This document shows positions 60,666 to 64,000 of a DNA stretch of 64,000 nt, piece after piece. The notes beneath the pieces are model-generated. The model searched no databases. It was not told the origin of the DNA and saw only the letters and a program-made list of their open reading frames with translations. This DNA comes from Planctomycetota bacterium. GTDB lineage: Bacteria; Planctomycetota; Planctomycetia; Pirellulales; PNKZ01. The position numbers were made by a program, and so were the translations under genes. Numbering within the stretch: position 1 is the stretch's first letter; every line of letters starts with the position of its first letter. The stretch is taken from assembly GCA_018242585.1 (NCBI GenBank), contig JAFEBQ010000030.1:1-64000 (forward strand). Direction: 5' to 3'.

Positions 60666-61676
60666 ATGCTTCTGGGATGGTTTCGGCGTCGCGCGGCTGG
60701 GCCGCTGGGCGGGCGGTTGGCGCTGGTTGGCGGTTGTCTGGTCGCGCTCGTGGTCGCCGGTTGTGGCCAGGCCGAGTTCGAAGCCCGGCTGAACCAGCAG
60801 GTCGAGATAGTTAACCATGCCGACAAGTTCCGCGGTCTGTACCCGCAGTACCGGCGGCTGATGGCGGCCGACGGATCGCTGCCGATCTGGTTCCGGATTC
60901 CGGCCAAGTTCAACTCGGCCTGGGAAAACACGCCGGCCACGCCGGACCCCGACACCAACGCGCCGCCGATTCGGAACGAGACGGTGCAGCCCGATTTCGT
61001 CTGGCTGCCTGATGTGCGGTTGTACTGTCAGGGGACGGCCAAGGACGGGCGCGGTATCGAAGTGCCGTTCTTTTTGCACATCGCGGCGAAGAACATCGGC
61101 GGCTCGACCGACCCAAACGCGCCGCAGCCCGATCCCAACGCACCGCCAGCGCAAGACCCGAACGCCCAGGCGGTGAATCCGACCGCGCCGACGCTGCCGA
61201 ATACGGCGCCCAGCGATCCAAACGCAGTGCCGCCCGACCCCAATGCTCCGCCCGACCCGGCGGCGGTCGAAGCGGCAGCGCGGGCGGCCAAGGCCAAGGA
61301 GTTGAGCCTGGACCCGAACGTGCCGTTGCGCGAGGCGTTGTTGGCACGGTTGAACAAGGCCTTCCCCGAGTTGAAGGCCGAGAAGTTCGACGAAGCGGTC
61401 CTCGAAGCGCCGGCCAAGGGGAACTCGGTCCAGTGGCAGACATTGAAGATCAACGCCGAATCGTTCTATCGGAAGATGGGACTGCACGAGAGTTCCGGCT
61501 TCAAATTGCCCGGGACCATCTGGGTGAATTACTTTGAAGGGCAAGGTTGGCGGATTGTGGCCATCATGCGGATTCCCGAATCGATCCAGCGTCAAGCCGA
61601 TATGAAAGGCTGCGAGGACTGGATGAAGCGGATGTGCGGCACGCTGACCATTGGCGAGCGCGCGCCGCAACAGTAG
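60666..61676 (+). CDS. Exported lipoprotein with DPNAPP-type low-complexity repeat
   Basis: A 336-aa product with an Arg-rich start and lipobox VAGC (near Cys33). Residues about 145-205 are a low-complexity run of DPNAP/DPNAQ/DPNAV units separated by Pro. The flanking parts (about 40-140 and 225-330) are mixed alpha/beta, ending VNYFEGQGWRIVAIMRIPES. No family was recognised. The Pro/Asn/Asp repeat may be a flexible or calcium-binding spacer. The ATG at 60666 begins the signal peptide. It stands alone before the histidine kinase gene. Confidence 0.7.
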   Translation: MLLGWFRRRAAGPLGGRLALVGGCLVALVVAGCGQAEFEARLNQQVEIVNHADKFRGLYPQYRRLMAADGSLPIWFRIPAKFNSAWENTPATPDPDTNAPPIRNETVQPDFVWLPDVRLYCQGTAKDGRGIEVPFFLHIAAKNIGGSTDPNAPQPDPNAPPAQDPNAQAVNPTAPTLPNTAPSDPNAVPPDPNAPPDPAAVEAAARAAKAKELSLDPNVPLREALLARLNKAFPELKAEKFDEAVLEAPAKGNSVQWQTLKINAESFYRKMGLHESSGFKLPGTIWVNYFEGQGWRIVAIMRIPESIQRQADMKGCEDWMKRMCGTLTIGERAPQQ

Positions 61677-61822
61677 CCCAAGTCGCGCCAGCCGTTTGAC
61701 GATTGGCGTTAGCATGACCATGTGCGCCGCGGGGCGCGGCTAGCTCGTTGGCGGAGCCAGCAGCGGCGACCCGCGTTGGTATTCATACAGTCGACGACCC
61801 GCACATTAGGAGAACGTGGCGA

Positions 61823-63550
61823 GTGTCGGATTCAGCAGCGCAAGTCTCTGAACTGCGGGCCAAGATCGCCGCGCTCGAACAGGAAGTCGCCCGGCTGCGC
61901 CAGATCGACGGCGAACACGCGCGCGCCGAGGCCGAACTGCGTGCCGGGAACGAGTTCCTGAACACGATCGCGGCCACCTTGCCGGCCGCGGTGATCATGT
62001 TCGAGGCCAAGGCGGGCAAGTACACGTTTGTCAGCGACGCCTTCGAGAAAATCTTCGGCTATCCGCGCCAGCGGCTTGTTGAAGGCGGCTTCGAGTTCGC
62101 CCTCGGGCTGTACCATCCCGACGATCGCGACCGCGTGCTAGGCCAGCACATGGCCGCGGTCCAGGCCTTCGAGTCGGGCCAGTTAAAGTTGGCCGAACCG
62201 GTGTTGTTCGAGTCGCGGATGCGCCATGCCGACGGCAGCTACCGCTGGATTCACACCTATGGGACGGTGTTTGACACCGCGCCGGACGGTTCGATTCACC
62301 GCATCTTGAATATCAATGTTGACGTGACCGAGCAGAAGGAAGCCGAGTTTCAGTTGCGCAAGATGCGCGACGAGCTCGAGCAACGCGTCGCGCATCGAAC
62401 CGAAAACCTGAATCGCGCCAACGAAGTGCTGCGCGACGAGGCGTCGCGCCGGCAAGCCACCGAGGCGGCGCTGCACGAAAACGTCGAACGCTTCAACCAG
62501 ATGATCCACGGCGCCAAGATGGGGCTGTGGGATACTCGGGTGAACAGCGAAGACCCGCTGAACTGGGACAACCCCATCTATTACTCGCCGCATCTGAAGA
62601 AGATGTTCGGGCACGAGCCGCACGAGTTTCCCGACACCCTGGGGGCGTTCTTCAGCCGAGTCCATCCCGAGGACTTGCCGGGCGTCTACGCGGCGCTAGA
62701 TCGTCACCTGAGGGACCGCGTGCCATACCAGGACATTGAGTACCGGGTCTTCCGCCGCGATGGCGAGATGCGCTGGTTCTTGTCGCGCGGACAGGCACTG
62801 TGGGACGAGCAGGGGCGTCCGGTGCGAATGTCGGGGGCCGTGGCCGACATCACGGCGCGTAAAGTCGAGGAAGCCGAAAAGATTCAAGAACAAGAATTTC
62901 TGCAGAGTGTGCTCAAGTCGCACGAAAGCGACAGGCAGCTGATGGCCTATGAATTGCACGATGGGCTGCTGCAAGATTTGACGGGTGGCGTCTGGGAGTT
63001 GGAGGGGCTGCGCGGCACGCTCGCGCGGTTTTCGCCCGACGAGCTGGCGCGCGTCGACAAGGTGTTGGCGCTGCTGCGGCAATCGCTGGACGAGGGGCGG
63101 CGGCTGCTCAGCGGGCTGCGGCCGCCGATCCTGGACGAGCAGGGGATCGTGGCGGCGCTCGATTATCTGGTGGCCGAGCACCGGTTGGCCCACCCGATCG
63201 ACGTGACGCTGTCGACCAATGTGCAGTTCAAGCGGTTGGAATCGCTGCTGGAAGTGACGATTTTCCGCATTGCCCAGCAGGCCCTGGCCAACATCGTGCA
63301 GCACAGCCGCAGCGACCGAGCCGAAATCCGGCTGACCCAATTGACCGAGTCGCTCCATCTAGCCGTGCGCGATTGGGGCGTGGGCTTTGAAGTCGACAAG
63401 GTGGCCAAGGACCGCTTTGGATTGTTAGGCATCAACCGGCGCGCTAAGCTAGCCGGCGGTGAAGCCCAGGTGGTCAGCCAGCCCAATCGAGGGACGCTGA
63501 TCTTTGTCCGTTTGCCGCTAGTTCGTGGTCCAGTGTCGGCAAGCTTATGA
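61823..63550 (+). CDS. PAS-PAS sensor histidine kinase (NarL-type, HisKA_3)
   Basis: A 575-aa cytosolic sensor kinase. A short coiled coil (1-40) is followed by PAS 1 (about 45-165; YTFVSDAFEKIFGYPRQRL) and a helical linker. PAS 2 spans about 200-340 (MFGHEPHEFPD, FSRVHPEDLPGVY). The HisKA_3 helix YELHDGLLQDL has the phospho-acceptor His379. The HATPase domain has AQQALANIVQHS (N box), RDWGVGF and FGLLGINRR (G boxes). There is no TM helix. GTG at 61823 follows AGGAG. Its response regulator is not in the window. The PAS ligand or redox cofactor is unknown. Confidence 0.92.
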   Translation: MSDSAAQVSELRAKIAALEQEVARLRQIDGEHARAEAELRAGNEFLNTIAATLPAAVIMFEAKAGKYTFVSDAFEKIFGYPRQRLVEGGFEFALGLYHPDDRDRVLGQHMAAVQAFESGQLKLAEPVLFESRMRHADGSYRWIHTYGTVFDTAPDGSIHRILNINVDVTEQKEAEFQLRKMRDELEQRVAHRTENLNRANEVLRDEASRRQATEAALHENVERFNQMIHGAKMGLWDTRVNSEDPLNWDNPIYYSPHLKKMFGHEPHEFPDTLGAFFSRVHPEDLPGVYAALDRHLRDRVPYQDIEYRVFRRDGEMRWFLSRGQALWDEQGRPVRMSGAVADITARKVEEAEKIQEQEFLQSVLKSHESDRQLMAYELHDGLLQDLTGGVWELEGLRGTLARFSPDELARVDKVLALLRQSLDEGRRLLSGLRPPILDEQGIVAALDYLVAEHRLAHPIDVTLSTNVQFKRLESLLEVTIFRIAQQALANIVQHSRSDRAEIRLTQLTESLHLAVRDWGVGFEVDKVAKDRFGLLGINRRAKLAGGEAQVVSQPNRGTLIFVRLPLVRGPVSASL

Positions 63551-63565
63551 AGCCGGAAGGTTAAG

Positions 63566-63752
63566 AACCGCAAAGACGCAAAGGACGCAAAGAAGACCGC
63601 AGAGGGGCAGGGGAGAGGGGGAGCAGGGGGGGAGAAGACGAGAAGTACGATTCGCGGTTTAGCCGCCGGGCCAAAGGCCCGCGCGTCGGCCGTCATCAAT
63701 CGCGACTCCATGGACATCTCTTCTCTTTGCGATCTTTGCGTCTTTGCGGTTC
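63566..63752. repeat. Interspersed inverted-repeat element (AACCGCAAAGACGCAAAG family), copy 2
   Basis: The left arm 63566-63595 (AACCGCAAAGACGCAAAGGA, then CGCAAAGAAG) is inverted at 63719-63752. It belongs to the same family as the element at 34.5 kb. The centre of about 120 bp differs. It lies between the histidine kinase and oxidoreductase genes. Confidence 0.8.
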
Positions 63753-63806
63753 AAATTTGCATCATTATTAGGTCAACGCTTTTCATTAGAAAAGAGACGT
63801 TACGCC

Positions 63807-64000
63807 ATGAAAGCTGCTTTTATTCGTCAACCTGGTCCGCCCGAGAACATCGAGTACGGTGACCTGCCCGATCCACAACCGACCGCGCGCCAGGCGCTGG
63901 TCCGCGTGAAGGCCGTGGCCGTCAACCCGATCGACACGTATTTGCGGAGCGGCATGGTCAAAATGGAATTGCCGCTGCCGTTCGTCATTGGTTGCGACAT
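63807..64000 (+). CDS. Zinc-independent quinone/alcohol oxidoreductase, MDR family (partial)
   Basis: Only the first 64 codons are inside the window. The start MKAAFIRQPGPPENIEYGDL and VKAVAVNPIDTYLRSG are typical of NADPH:quinone reductases of the medium-chain dehydrogenase superfamily (GroES-like domain). It runs off base 64000. The ATG at 63807 is the only good start. Confidence 0.85.
   Translation, partial: MKAAFIRQPGPPENIEYGDLPDPQPTARQALVRVKAVAVNPIDTYLRSGMVKMELPLPFVIGCD

Overview
The window looks like a chromosomal segment of a planctomycete, probably of the Pirellula/Blastopirellula/Rhodopirellula kind. The evidence is a high-GC sequence with long antisense open frames, a PSCyt1/DUF1587-DUF1592-DUF1588-DUF1585 cytochrome protein followed by its DUF1552 partner, DUF1080 and DUF3472 secreted proteins, ECF sigma factors of planctomycete type, a membrane-anchored Ser/Thr kinase, and many lipoproteins and Sec substrates. 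No rRNA, tRNA, CRISPR array, phage or transposase gene was recognised. Both ends cut genes: an RND permease at base 1 and a quinone-oxidoreductase-like gene at base 64000.

Layout. 1-3.7 kb: RND permease (partial) plus His-rich lipoprotein adaptor on the minus strand, divergent from a NhaR-like LysR regulator. 3.9-8.8 kb: DUF1587-type cytochrome and DUF1552 protein. 8.8-13.1 kb: ECF sigma factor, secreted TIM-barrel-like protein, esterase, tiny ORF. 13.1-18.5 kb: SWIM-SNF2 helicase, an unknown 150-aa protein, a CMAS-like methyltransferase. 18.7-25.1 kb: a complete tripartite RND pump (permease, adaptor, TolC-like OMF). 25.3-31.1 kb: coiled-coil protein, then FHA protein, Ser/Thr kinase with polytopic C-terminus, membrane protein, ECF sigma factor and anti-sigma-like protein, all on the plus strand. 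31.1-32.5 kb: PhnB-like VOC protein and DUF3472 protein. 32.5-38.9 kb: a minus-strand cassette of GAF-GAF-HlyD protein, PqqD-M50-HlyD protein and a short SecA-like ATPase. 39.2-44.2 kb: pectate lyase, EF-hand protein, O-methyltransferase. 44.4-49.2 kb: a tightly packed glycan operon (two CDP-sugar-epimerase-like SDRs, a GT2, a polytopic membrane protein, a 48-aa coupled ORF). 49.6-58.5 kb: CBS protein, DUF1080 protein, very large TolC-family lipoprotein, DUF4185-like protein and a divergent polytopic membrane protein. 58.5-60.3 kb: a lower-GC type II restriction-modification pair. 60.7-64 kb: Pro/Asn-rich lipoprotein, PAS histidine kinase, partial MDR oxidoreductase.

The segment is dominated by envelope functions: two RND systems, a large extra TolC-like protein, secreted carbohydrate-active or carbohydrate-binding proteins, and surface-glycan synthesis. 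The most unusual assembly is the SecA-like/M50-HlyD/GAF-HlyD cassette. It has the parts expected of an export or envelope-processing machine, with no ABC transporter and no SecYEG gene beside it. The FHA-kinase-sigma-anti-sigma run looks like a self-contained phosphorylation/transcription signalling unit.

Intergenic DNA is rich in short interspersed inverted repeats of several families (near 18.6, 26.2, 34.6, 43.0, 44.3, 50.4, 55.3 and 63.6 kb). One sits inside the SecA/M50 cassette, and one is flanked by a 7-bp direct repeat that resembles a target-site duplication.
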